This document shows, in pieces, positions 8,615 to 16,795 of a DNA stretch of 64,000 nt; the first letter of the stretch is position 1; every line of letters starts with the position of its first letter. The notes under the pieces are model-generated. The model ran no database searches. It saw nothing but the letters and a program-made list of their open reading frames with translations, and was not told the origin of the DNA. The DNA is taken from NCBI RefSeq assembly GCF_009827305.1, contig NZ_WTYJ01000001.1, forward strand, positions 1,612,001-1,676,000, given 5' to 3'. The position numbers and the translations under genes are program-made. The DNA is from Croceibacterium xixiisoli. Its GTDB lineage: Bacteria; Pseudomonadota; Alphaproteobacteria; Sphingomonadales; Sphingomonadaceae.

Positions 8615-10672
8615 TTATCCCGGCACATTCGCCCGCAGCTCCTCCAGCCACACATCGGCCACCGCATCGCTCGGCGCACGCCAGTCGCCGCGCGGGCTCA
8701 GCGCGCCACCGGCGCTCACCTTGGGGCCATTGGGGATGGCGCTGCGCTTGAACTGGCTGAAGCCGAAGAAGCGGCGCAGGAAATTTTCCAGCCATTTGCG
8801 GATCGTGGCGATGTCATACTGGTTCTTGGCGCCCGCGGGGAAGCCGGATGGCCAGATGCCGCGTTCCGCATCACGCCAGGCGTGCCAGGCCAGGAATGCC
8901 ACCTTCGATGGCCGCTGTCCGAACCGCACGATGTAATGCAGGAAGAAATCATTCAGCTCATAGGGGCCGACCGCCGCCTCCGTGCTCTGGATCGCGCCCT
9001 TGGCATCGGCGGGCACCAGTTCCGGGCTGATCTCCGTGCCCAGGATCGCCTCCAGAATGGCGTCGGTTTCCGCATCGAACTGATCGGTGCGTGTGCACCA
9101 GCGGATCAGATACTGGATCAGCGTCTTGGGCACGCCGGCATTCACCGCATAATGGCTCATGTGGTCGCCCACGCCATAGGTGCACCAGCCCAGCGCCAGC
9201 TCGCTCAGATCGCCCGTGCCGACGACAAAGCCCTGATGCTGCCCGGCCAGGCGGAAAAGGTAATCGGTGCGCAGCCCGGCCTGCACATTCTCGAATGTCG
9301 TGTCATAGACCGGCTCCCCGCTGGCATAGGGGTGGCCGATATCGGCCAGCATGCGCTCGGCCGCCGGGCGGATATCGATCTCTTCCGCCACAATGCCCAG
9401 CGCCCGCATCAGCTTCCAGGCATTGCTTTTGGTTTCGTCGGACGTGCCGAAGCCGGGCATGGTATAGCCGCGGATAGTGCTGTGGGGCAGGCCCAGCCGC
9501 TGGCACGCCTTGGCGCACACGAGCAGGGCATGGGTCGAATCCAGCCCGCCCGAAATCCCGATCACGAGGCTCTTGGAACGGGTCGATTCCATCCGCCGCA
9601 TCAGCCCGTCGACCTGGATGTTGAACGCTTCGAAGCAATCCTCATCCAGCTTTTCCAGCCGCCCCGGTACGAAGGGGAACCGCGCCAGCGGGCGGATCAG
9701 CCCGATATCGCCGCGCGCCGGCACATGGTCGAAACTGACCACGCGGAAATGATCTTCCGGCCGGCCATCCGCCTCGGCATTGTCGTTGAACGTCTGCCAG
9801 CGCAGCCGCTCCCCCAAAATGCGCCCGGTGTCGACATCGGCCACGCACAGTTCCGGTTTCAGCGCGAAACGCTCGCTTTCGGCCAGCAGATCGCCCAGCT
9901 CGAACACCATGCCCTGGCCGTCCCACGCCATATCCGTGGTGCTTTCGCCATGGCCGGCGGCTGAGTAGATATAGGCGCTGGCGGTCCGGGCGCTCTGCGC
10001 GCGGCAGAGCAGGTGCCGTTCGTCCGACTTGCCGATCAGGATGTTTGACGCGGAAAGATTGGCCAGAATGGTCGCTCCGGCCAGTGCTGCCGCGGTAGAC
10101 GGCGGATTGGGCGCCCAGAAATCCTCGCACAGTTCCACCCCCAGCTTGAAACCGGGCAATTGGTTGGAGGCAAACAGCAGATCGGTACCAAACGGCGCCT
10201 GCAGGCTGCCGACGGTGATCGTCTGGCCGCGCACATTGCGGCCATGCGCGTACCAGCGCTTTTCATAGAATTCGCGATAATTGGGCAGATAGCTCTTGGG
10301 CACCACCCCCAGCAGCACGCCATCGGCAATCACCAGCGCGCAATTGTACAGCCGGCCATTGTGCCGCAGCGGCGCACCGATCAGCGCCACCGGGCTCAGC
10401 CCGCGCGTCGCGGCGCGAATGGTGGCAACGGCCGCCTCCACCGCTTCCAACAGGGCGGTCTGCATCACCAGATCGTCGAGCGCGTAGGACGACAGGCACA
10501 GTTCCGGGAACACCAGCAGATCGACATGCGCCGCATGCGCGCGTTTCAGCTCTTCGATGATGCCGCGCGCGTTGAACGCCACATCGGCGGTGCGTACGGG
10601 CGGCGTGCTGGTGGCCACGCGGATGAACCCATGGCGGTGCATGTCATGGAAGCTGTGGTTGGTGTCGCGCAT
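8615..10672 (-). CDS. nadE: Glutamine-dependent NAD(+) synthetase
   Basis: A 685-aa two-domain enzyme making NAD from deamido-NAD, ATP and glutamine. The N-terminal nitrilase-type glutaminase domain (about 10-300) shows FPELCLSSYALDDL (Glu), the KSYLPNY Lys segment and VELCEDFW (nucleophilic Cys). The C-terminal synthetase domain carries the PP-loop ISGGLDSTHALL, then GTGDLSELALGW and the C-terminal SKVAFLAWHAWRDAERGIWP region. Length matches the 680-aa class seen in Mycobacterium tuberculosis and many alphaproteobacteria. Probably cotranscribed with the FolM-like gene. Confidence 0.95.
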   Translation of the reverse strand: MRDTNHSFHDMHRHGFIRVATSTPPVRTADVAFNARGIIEELKRAHAAHVDLLVFPELCLSSYALDDLVMQTALLEAVEAAVATIRAATRGLSPVALIGAPLRHNGRLYNCALVIADGVLLGVVPKSYLPNYREFYEKRWYAHGRNVRGQTITVGSLQAPFGTDLLFASNQLPGFKLGVELCEDFWAPNPPSTAAALAGATILANLSASNILIGKSDERHLLCRAQSARTASAYIYSAAGHGESTTDMAWDGQGMVFELGDLLAESERFALKPELCVADVDTGRILGERLRWQTFNDNAEADGRPEDHFRVVSFDHVPARGDIGLIRPLARFPFVPGRLEKLDEDCFEAFNIQVDGLMRRMESTRSKSLVIGISGGLDSTHALLVCAKACQRLGLPHSTIRGYTMPGFGTSDETKSNAWKLMRALGIVAEEIDIRPAAERMLADIGHPYASGEPVYDTTFENVQAGLRTDYLFRLAGQHQGFVVGTGDLSELALGWCTYGVGDHMSHYAVNAGVPKTLIQYLIRWCTRTDQFDAETDAILEAILGTEISPELVPADAKGAIQSTEAAVGPYELNDFFLHYIVRFGQRPSKVAFLAWHAWRDAERGIWPSGFPAGAKNQYDIATIRKWLENFLRRFFGFSQFKRSAIPNGPKVSAGGALSPRGDWRAPSDAVADVWLEELRANVPG

Positions 10673-10906
10673 CAGTCTGCTGTCTGTCCGTATGAAATCG
10701 GGGAAACGGGCTCCGCCGTGCCGGGGCGCGGCGCTGTGTTGAGAGGCAGCGCATAGCGGGCCGGCAGGTTCCAGCCGGCAGCGGTCATATGCGAAGCAAG
10801 GGGCGCGCCGTGGGCCGGCGGGCGGCGATGGAACATGGCCTAACTATCGGGAAATCACGCCTTTGCACAAGCCCGCGTGCAGTGTGTCAGGTGCTTGCCG
10901 TGGCGA

Positions 10907-11590
10907 TCAATCCCGCCGCAATTTCTCCGCCCGCGCGCGCCAGCTGGTCGCCAGCACGGGCAGGGCGGCCAGCGCGCGGATCGCCGCCGGGTCGCCCTTG
11001 TGCCCGCTACCGATCAGCAACTGGAAAGTATGCGCCACGCTCCATCGCGGATGCGGGCGATCCTGCAGCATCAGCCCATCGCCCTGCTGCACCGTGCCGC
11101 TTTCGATCACGCGATAATACCAGCCCGATCGCCCGGTGGTGACGATCCGCGCATTGATGCCTTTGCGACCGAAATGATGGTCGATCTTCCAGCACGGCTG
11201 CCGCCCCTGCGACACTTCGACCAGCGCCGTACCCAGCCGGAACCGGTCGCCGATACACAGATCCGCCTCGGTCAGCCCGCTGGTGCTGATATTCTCGCCA
11301 AAGGCGCCCGGCGCGTCGAGCAGCTCATGCCGCTCCAGCTCATCCCGCCAGGCAGCATAATGGTCATGCGGATAATGGTGGATCGCCTTGTCCACCCCGC
11401 CATGCACCGACAGATCGGCCTGCTCATCGCCGGCCAGTCCCAGCGGACCGATCGCGATCGGTCCATCGGCTGGCGATTTGGCAATGGCGCTCGCTTCTTT
11501 GCCGCGAAACGGCACAGCCCTGCCAACGAGAATGGGGCCAACCGCAAACGGGCCAGCAGCAATATCATCCATCACTGCCGGCCCGTTCAT
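10907..11590 (-). CDS. MOSC domain-containing protein (YiiM-like)
   Basis: A 227-aa protein. The MOSC core covers about residues 40-180, with GDEQADLSVHGGVDKAIHHYP, GAFGENIST and VSQGRQPCWKIDHHFG containing the conserved Cys. MOSC domains handle activated sulfur on molybdenum cofactor or catalyse N-hydroxy reductions (YiiM/YuaD branch). The C-terminal 3-alpha segment is present. AGGTGAG precedes the ATG. The start is 14 bases downstream of the amidohydrolase stop, so the two form an operon. Confidence 0.87.
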   Translation of the reverse strand: MNGPAVMDDIAAGPFAVGPILVGRAVPFRGKEASAIAKSPADGPIAIGPLGLAGDEQADLSVHGGVDKAIHHYPHDHYAAWRDELERHELLDAPGAFGENISTSGLTEADLCIGDRFRLGTALVEVSQGRQPCWKIDHHFGRKGINARIVTTGRSGWYYRVIESGTVQQGDGLMLQDRPHPRWSVAHTFQLLIGSGHKGDPAAIRALAALPVLATSWRARAEKLRRD

Positions 11591-11604
11591 GATCTCACCT
11601 GTTC

Positions 11605-12807
11605 TTATGCGGCGACGGTTTCTTTCCCGATCGCCAGATTGGCGCGCACGGTCGCCTTGCTCAGGTCCAGCCCATACAGCTTGGCCGCATTGCCGCCAAC
11701 CAGGCCGCGCACCACTTCGGGGTCCATATGGCCCATGGTTTCACCGATGGTGCGCACGCTGTTCGGCCAGATCGAATCCGGATGCGGGTAATCGCTCGCC
11801 CACAGCAGATTGTTCGGGCCCCAGAATTCCAGCAGCCGCATCGCCGTCGGGCTCTGCTGGAAGGTGCCATACACCTGCCGCTTGAACACTTCGCTCGGCT
11901 TCATCTTGTGCGGAATGCCGCCCTTGTCTTCCCAGAAATCGCTGCACTCCCACAGCCGCCAGTGGCGATAATCCAGCTCTTCCACCACCCAGGGAACCCA
12001 GCCCACGCCGCTTTCGGCGATCACGATGTTCAGCTTCGGGTGCCGTTCCAGAATGCCCCAGGCGAACAGGTCGACGAAGGGATCCAGGAACTGTTCGATG
12101 AACATCTTGGCATGCAGGAAGGTCGCGCCCGGGCTGCCCTTGTATTTGTCGAACGCATCACCCGCCTTGGGGAACACGGTCACATGAAACGCCAGCACGA
12201 TGCCGCTCTGTTCCAGCAGGTCGAACAGCGGTTCCCAGCGCTTGTCTTCCAGCCGCGGCTCGGCCACCGCGATCTGCAGATTGGCCTGGCGCACGCCGCC
12301 CTTTTCGGCCAGCCGCTTCAGCTCTTCATAGGCCGCTTCGGGATAGGGCGGCAGCATCGCCACGCCGATCAGGCGGTCGGGCGCCACGCTGCAGAAATCG
12401 TCGAACATCCAGTCGTTGAACGCCGCATAGGCATCGCGCATGAAGTCGGGATCGTTCGTCTTGATCGACGTTACCGGGCCGAACACCAGATGGCCCCACA
12501 CATTGTCGCGGTCCATATCTTCAAGTCGCAGCTTGGCGTGGCCAGCGCGCAATTCGGTCAGATCCTCCACCCCGCCGCGATCGTATGCGGTCAGGATCGG
12601 CTTGGGCCCGCCGAAGCTGAAGCGCTTGCCGCTCCACATGCCCCAGCGCTGGCCATCGGCCATCCACTGGGCGGGGCCGTTTTCCTGATCCACCACCTGC
12701 GGCGTGCGATCACCCCATTTGGCGGACATGCGCCGCGTCCATACATCGGCGGGCAGCATGTTGAGATCGAGATGGTCGTCGCAAGAGACGAGCGCGGTTT
12801 CCAGCAT
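11605..12807 (-). CDS. Amidohydrolase family protein (amidohydrolase 2, ACMSD-like)
   Basis: A 400-aa metal-dependent hydrolase or decarboxylase of the amidohydrolase-2 family. CDDHLDLN near the N-terminus is the metal-binding strand-1 segment, LAFHVTVFPK supplies a later His, and LLWASDYPHPDSIWP gives the C-terminal Asp. The ATG at 12807 is preferred over an in-frame TTG nine codons upstream because GGGAG precedes it at suitable spacing. Related proteins in sphingomonads act in aromatic or lignin-derived compound breakdown; the actual substrate is unknown. Divergent from a MarR regulator with a palindrome between them. Confidence 0.88.
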   Translation of the reverse strand: MLETALVSCDDHLDLNMLPADVWTRRMSAKWGDRTPQVVDQENGPAQWMADGQRWGMWSGKRFSFGGPKPILTAYDRGGVEDLTELRAGHAKLRLEDMDRDNVWGHLVFGPVTSIKTNDPDFMRDAYAAFNDWMFDDFCSVAPDRLIGVAMLPPYPEAAYEELKRLAEKGGVRQANLQIAVAEPRLEDKRWEPLFDLLEQSGIVLAFHVTVFPKAGDAFDKYKGSPGATFLHAKMFIEQFLDPFVDLFAWGILERHPKLNIVIAESGVGWVPWVVEELDYRHWRLWECSDFWEDKGGIPHKMKPSEVFKRQVYGTFQQSPTAMRLLEFWGPNNLLWASDYPHPDSIWPNSVRTIGETMGHMDPEVVRGLVGGNAAKLYGLDLSKATVRANLAIGKETVAA

Positions 12808-12891
12808 TCTATCACTCCCAAAAAACGGGCCCAAAAGCCGGCGCAGGGCGATTTCGTTGAATCGTCACCAACGCTTGGCAAGATACCTACA

Positions 12892-12905
12892 ATGATACAT
12901 ATCAT
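12892..12905. promoter_or_regulatory. Palindrome between amidohydrolase and marR, possible operator
   Basis: A 14-base inverted repeat (ATGATA, CA spacer, TATCAT) lies in the 119-base divergent gap, 22 bases before the marR ATG and 85 before the amidohydrolase ATG. MarR proteins bind such palindromes and often repress themselves and the divergent gene. The assignment is by position and symmetry only. Confidence 0.45.
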
Positions 12906-12926
12906 CGGGCAAGAGGATGAAACATC

Positions 12927-13514
12927 ATGGCAAACGACGATCTGCCCTCAAGCCTGCACGCGGCAGAGCTGGATAGGGGCGGCCCGATGACAGAGGCGGG
13001 AGCCATTCAGGACGGCAACGAAGCGGATGACGCGCTGCTCTATGGCGTGATGTATCCGCGGGGCTCGCGCGCCGAACGCGAATTCCGCACGGTTCTTACC
13101 CTGTCGCGCACGGTGCGGCTGTGGACGCAGTCCGTGGAACGGCTGCTGCGCGATCGCACCGGGCAGACCCGCACCCGCTGGGAAACGCTCTTCGCCATCC
13201 GCTTCGCCCCGCAGCCCCGCCGCGCGACCGATCTGGCGCGGCAGATGGGCGTGCAATGGCCGGCGCTGCTGCGCAATCTGGAAGGGTTGGAACGCGATGG
13301 GCTGATCATCCGTCAGCCCGATCCGGAAGACAGCCGCGCCCGGCTGATCGAACTGACCGAGGCGGGCCATGCCGTGATTGCAGAGGTGCGCGCCACCGTC
13401 GATCCGGCGCGCGCGGCGTTGCTGGACAATATGGCCGATGCGGAACTGGATGCGATCAACACGCTGGTCACACGGATACGCGGGCGGCTGGAACAGCAGC
13501 AGCGGCTCCGCTGA
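12927..13514 (+). CDS. MarR-family transcriptional regulator
   Basis: A 195-aa DNA-binding protein with a winged helix at about residues 75-140 (ATDLARQMGVQWPALLRNLEGLERDGLIIR then the wing PEDSRARLIELTEAG). The flanking helices form the dimer interface. An N-terminal extension of about 40 residues precedes the domain. AGAGG lies 8 bases before the ATG. It is divergent from the amidohydrolase/MOSC operon, its most likely target, and an aromatic ligand is plausible but unproven. Confidence 0.88.
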   Translation: MANDDLPSSLHAAELDRGGPMTEAGAIQDGNEADDALLYGVMYPRGSRAEREFRTVLTLSRTVRLWTQSVERLLRDRTGQTRTRWETLFAIRFAPQPRRATDLARQMGVQWPALLRNLEGLERDGLIIRQPDPEDSRARLIELTEAGHAVIAEVRATVDPARAALLDNMADAELDAINTLVTRIRGRLEQQQRLR

Positions 13515-13530
13515 TCGGCCGACAAAACAC

Positions 13531-13557
13531 AACGGGCCGGCGGCATGCCGGCCCGTT
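13531..13557. terminator. Bidirectional terminator between marR and azoR
   Basis: A perfect 11-bp stem (13531-13541 with 13547-13557) with a 5-base loop lies between converging stops. On the minus strand it is followed by GTGTTTTG, favouring use by azoR. Confidence 0.65.
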
Positions 13558-13567
13558 GCCAAACACA

Positions 13568-14164
13568 TTATAGCTTGGCGATTTCCGCCTTGGCATCGGC
13601 CAGCGCTTCGGCCCGGGCTTCGGGGCCGAAACCGATCTTTTCCGCGCGGATGAACACCGGATCATCGACGCCGATGAAGGACAGGAAATCGCGGATCAGC
13701 GTTTCCTGATGTTCGAACGGTGTGTCCTGCTCATAAACCCCGCCGCGTGACGAAACCACGATCACCCGGCGCCCGCCGGCCAGCCCCTTGGGGCCCGCTT
13801 CGGAATAGCTGAATGTAACGCCCGGCACGCCGAGCCGGTCGAGCCAGGCCTTCAGCTGCGAAGGAATGGTGAAATTGTACATCGGCGCGCCGATGATCAC
13901 CACGTCGGAGGCGAGGAATTCATCCAGCACCGCGCGCTCTGCGGGGAAGGCGGCCTGCATTGCGGGCGTATGGGCATCCTGCGGCAGGCGGATCGCGCCG
14001 GTCGTGACCGCATCGATATGGGGCAGGGGATTGCTGGCCAGATCCCGCTCGATCAGCGTCGCACCCGGGTTCTTGGCCGCAAAATGATCGGCCAGCGCCT
14101 GGGTCAGCTCGCGGCTGACCGAATTTTCACCCGTGACGGCGCTGTCGATGCGGAGGATCTGCAT
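13568..14164 (-). CDS. azoR: FMN-dependent NADH-azoreductase
   Basis: A 198-aa flavodoxin-like quinone/azo reductase of the AzoR/AcpD family. PMYNFTIPSQLKAWLDR (94-110) is the FMN-binding signature, and SRGGVY is present in the second flavin loop. It reduces quinones and azo dyes by two-electron transfer. The gene is divergent from an HxlR-type regulator only 44 bases away, a common arrangement for quinone-responsive control. Confidence 0.92.
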   Translation of the reverse strand: MQILRIDSAVTGENSVSRELTQALADHFAAKNPGATLIERDLASNPLPHIDAVTTGAIRLPQDAHTPAMQAAFPAERAVLDEFLASDVVIIGAPMYNFTIPSQLKAWLDRLGVPGVTFSYSEAGPKGLAGGRRVIVVSSRGGVYEQDTPFEHQETLIRDFLSFIGVDDPVFIRAEKIGFGPEARAEALADAKAEIAKL

Positions 14165-14208
14165 GAGTTCTATCTTTCCATGGTTACGTTGGATAACTTG
14201 GCGGCCAT
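14165..14208. promoter_or_regulatory. Shared azoR/hxlR promoter region with short inverted repeat
   Basis: The 44-base divergent gap contains GTTACGTTGGATAAC (14183-14197) with GTTA/TAAC arms, a possible HxlR-family operator. No clear consensus -35/-10 was recognised. Confidence 0.35.
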
Positions 14209-14694
14209 ATGGAAACTGTCACCCACTTCGCGCAAGAAGGCACTTTGGTGTCCGATAGGCACACCGATGTGCCCACCAACGCCGCAATCGCGCCGCAACC
14301 CGCCCCGCCAGCCACGCCTCTGGCAGAGGTCGCACCCGATGACAGCAACAGCTGCCAGACGGTCAATGAAGTGCTGGCCCGCATCGGCGACAAATGGTCG
14401 ATGCAGGTGGTCATGAGCCTGGGGCGCGGCCCCTTGCGCTTCAACGAACTGCGCCGCCGGATAGAGGGCATTTCCCAGCGCATGCTCACCCGCACCCTGC
14501 GCGGCCTGGAACGCGACGGCCTGGTCAGCCGCAAGGTCACCCCCTCCGTCCCTCCACGCGTGGATTACGCGCTAAGCACTATGGGCATGTCCCTGCGCGA
14601 TCCGGTCATGGCCCTGGGCGGCTGGGCCATCGAACACCGCCACGCCATCGCCATGGCCCGCAGCGCGTTTGATGATGCGCAGGAGGAAGGGTGA
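14209..14694 (+). CDS. HxlR-family transcriptional regulator
   Basis: A 161-aa winged-helix regulator. The HxlR domain runs from about residue 49 to 145: NEVLARIGDKWSMQVVMSL, GPLRFNELRR, ISQRMLTRTLRGLERDGLV. Cys49, just before the domain, is where redox-sensing family members (HypR, QorR) carry their reactive cysteine. The N-terminal 45 residues are disordered and Pro/Ala-rich. Its place opposite azoR suggests control of the azoreductase in response to electrophiles or quinones. Confidence 0.87.
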   Translation: METVTHFAQEGTLVSDRHTDVPTNAAIAPQPAPPATPLAEVAPDDSNSCQTVNEVLARIGDKWSMQVVMSLGRGPLRFNELRRRIEGISQRMLTRTLRGLERDGLVSRKVTPSVPPRVDYALSTMGMSLRDPVMALGGWAIEHRHAIAMARSAFDDAQEEG

Positions 14695-15360
14695 GGGCGG
14701 GGGCGTGATTGGGCGGGATAGCGCCCAGCGAACCCGCACACACCACCATCCCCACCCGACACCAACCCCACCCGACACCAACCCGACCCCCACCCACAAA
14801 CATCCGTCCAGCCTGAGCCCGTCGAGGGCTAGCCACCACGCTTGAGCCACGCGTCTGAGCCAAAATGATCTGCCGCAAGCACCAATGCGGGTGGCGATGC
14901 GATTGGTTTTCAGCTTAACTCCGCTGGCTATTCACTCACGTGAGGCGGGCATGGCGATAGCACTGGATATCAAAATACGAAAAGCAGATTTGCGCCGAGA
15001 GGATGCAATTTCTGTTATCCAGGAAGCATAGTGTAACGCCGAAATTAGCGGGCCTGGCCGCTAGCCTTCTCCGCGATCCTTTTGTGCTGCTGTCCGCCTC
15101 GGCGCTTGAGTCATTGACATTCATGGGCAGAATTTCTGATCGCTAATCTGCGCAGGCGCCGGCTTTGTGCCAGCTGAAAGTGGTATGACGGATTCCGGCC
15201 GAACCGCGCGCCGGTCAGCTACCAAGAGTTCCGAAGAAAGATAAATGCCGGACTGTCAGCATGTTGAACGATAGCGTGCTAAAGCTGACGCGGTGCTGTA
15301 TAATCGCTTTGCAGCAGACGCCCGCTTGCACATGTTTGCCTTAACCGGCAGTCTATCGAC
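14695..15360. other. 666-base gap with tandem repeat and REP-like fragment
   Basis: No supported gene. A C-rich stretch contains a perfect 16-base tandem duplication (14750-14765 and 14766-14781) plus a partial third copy to about 14790. CCTGAGCCCGTCGAGGG at 14812-14828 resembles the short REP-like units scattered in sphingomonad genomes. The rest is less GC-rich than the neighbours and may hold the promoter of the CPCC gene. Confidence 0.5.
14750..14790. repeat. Short tandem repeat, 16-base unit
   Basis: Two identical head-to-tail copies of CCCCACCCGACACCAA followed by a degenerate third copy. Copy number could vary between strains. Confidence 0.75.
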
Positions 15361-15624
15361 ATGTCGCATGATGCCCCGTTCAAACGCTGCTGCCCCTGCT
15401 GCGATAATCGCACGCTCGATGAACATGCGGATTACGAGATTTGTCCGGTATGCTTTTGGGAAGATGACGGACAGGATGACGAAAGTGCAAACGAGATTTG
15501 GGGCGGGGCAAACGGGGATATTTCACTAACAGCAGCACGACAAAATTATATTCGCATCGGGGCTGCTGATCCGAAGAATTTACGTCACGTTCGTGCGCCG
15601 ACCGAGGCAGAAGCAGCGCGATAA
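15361..15624 (+). CDS. CPCC family cysteine-rich protein
   Basis: An 87-aa protein with CCPCC at residues 10-14 and CPVCFWEDD at 28-36, the hallmarks of the CPCC cysteine-rich family, likely one zinc site. The acidic stretch DDGQDDE and the NGxxSLxxARxNY pattern also fit. Function unknown; family members are often scattered near toxin-immunity or accessory genes. No good Shine-Dalgarno is visible before the ATG. Confidence 0.8.
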   Translation: MSHDAPFKRCCPCCDNRTLDEHADYEICPVCFWEDDGQDDESANEIWGGANGDISLTAARQNYIRIGAADPKNLRHVRAPTEAEAAR

Positions 15625-15848
15625 CGTAGGTTTGCTCTCCATCGGGACTTGGTTATTGGGCCTTTGATTTGCTAGCAAAATCTTGCTGACTGTGACCCAG
15701 ATTGCTTTCCGCCTAGCCAATAGCAGGCTGACGGTATGTCGCAACGATCCGAGAAGCAGTTGGCTCGCTGGACATAAAGGCGTGCCACCTCCGCTTGATC
15801 CGGACGAAAATAGCGAAATGTCAAAGGCGTACTTGGGGGTTGCTTTTC

Positions 15849-16232
15849 TCAAACGATGGCCACCCGAGGGTTAGACCAAGTCTTGTTTGCATCCGATGCG
15901 AGCTGACCGAAAGTGGTGGAGAGCGGAAATTCGTCAGCGCTTGAAATGCGCCCTTCAAACTCGTTTAGTAAAGTCCCGCCTTCGATTTCCTGCCCGTTCC
16001 GATAAGCCATAAACGAGCGATCAAGAATGCTGTGAAGCTCACGCCGTTTGTCCTCGAATTGCTCCTCGGGATACGCAATCACGACGCCCGCATGAAGCTG
16101 CTCAAAGGCTCGATCTAGCGTCATTTGTTCGGCGGGTGCGAGGAAATCTCGATAAGGGAAACGGTCGGGCGCATAGCCGAGGACATAGGCGATATGGTTC
16201 CATAGGTCGTCTATGTTCTCCATTACAAACAT
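15849..16232 (-). CDS. Hypothetical protein
   Basis: A 127-aa soluble, acidic protein of unknown function (MFVMENIDDLWNHIAYVLG start). The ATG at 16232 is chosen because AAGGAGG lies five bases upstream; the frame stays open further but lacks a better start. Size and composition resemble small immunity-type or phage-adaptor-like proteins, but no motif supports a function. It follows the next hypothetical gene in the same direction after 75 bases. Confidence 0.6.
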   Translation of the reverse strand: MFVMENIDDLWNHIAYVLGYAPDRFPYRDFLAPAEQMTLDRAFEQLHAGVVIAYPEEQFEDKRRELHSILDRSFMAYRNGQEIEGGTLLNEFEGRISSADEFPLSTTFGQLASDANKTWSNPRVAIV

Positions 16233-16307
16233 CTCGCCCTCCTTGCGTGAGCACATTATCGGAAGCTCGAACGCCCGCAACTTGGCGAAAGCTGCTGCGT
16301 TGGACAA

Positions 16308-16670
16308 TCACGCAAACGGAAACGCAGTCCAAAACCGCGCCGCCACATCCGGATGGCGCCGCAACGCTTCCAGGGCAGCCTCCCGGCTCTGAAAGGTCTC
16401 ATCGATCACCCGCCCGCGTTCAACCGCAATTCCCGCCAGCGCAGCCTTGCTGCCGTTGTAACCATGGGGCGCAAAGCCGACCACCGTATAGGCTTCGGCA
16501 GCGGGCCCGTCGAAATCGGCCAGTTCCAACAACCATTCCGGCGGGTCGTCCAGCACGGCGATGGCGTGATCGCACCATAGGCGCATTTCGCCCAGGCTGA
16601 TCGCTCCGGTCATCAGGGCGCTCAGCACGAAATCCAGATCGGCGCTGTCGTCGGATTCTATCCGCATCAT
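16308..16670 (-). CDS. Hypothetical protein
   Basis: A 120-aa soluble protein beginning MMRIESDDSADLDF. It contains LWCDHAIAVLDDPPEWLLELADF and a C-terminal ALRRHPDVAARFW helix. No family was recognised. The start at 16670 (tandem ATG ATG) gives the most natural N-terminus. It precedes the other hypothetical on the same strand; together they may form a small operon. Confidence 0.6.
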   Translation of the reverse strand: MMRIESDDSADLDFVLSALMTGAISLGEMRLWCDHAIAVLDDPPEWLLELADFDGPAAEAYTVVGFAPHGYNGSKAALAGIAVERGRVIDETFQSREAALEALRRHPDVAARFWTAFPFA

Positions 16671-16702
16671 GGCACCATGCCGGTCACAGGGCAGGGCGCC
16701 AA

Positions 16703-16741
16703 ACAAAAACCGCCGGTTGTGCCCAGGCACCACCGGCGGTT
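16703..16741 (-). terminator. Rho-independent terminator for the phoX-like gene
   Basis: A perfect 10-bp stem (16708-16717 with 16732-16741) is followed on the minus strand by TTTTTGTTT. A second GC-rich hairpin (16754-16761 with 16775-16782) lies between it and the stop at 16796. Confidence 0.8.
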
Positions 16742-16795
16742 CTTGATCGGGTGCCGGCCGGGCGCCTGGGGCGTCCGGCCGGTCGAAGGCGGGGG

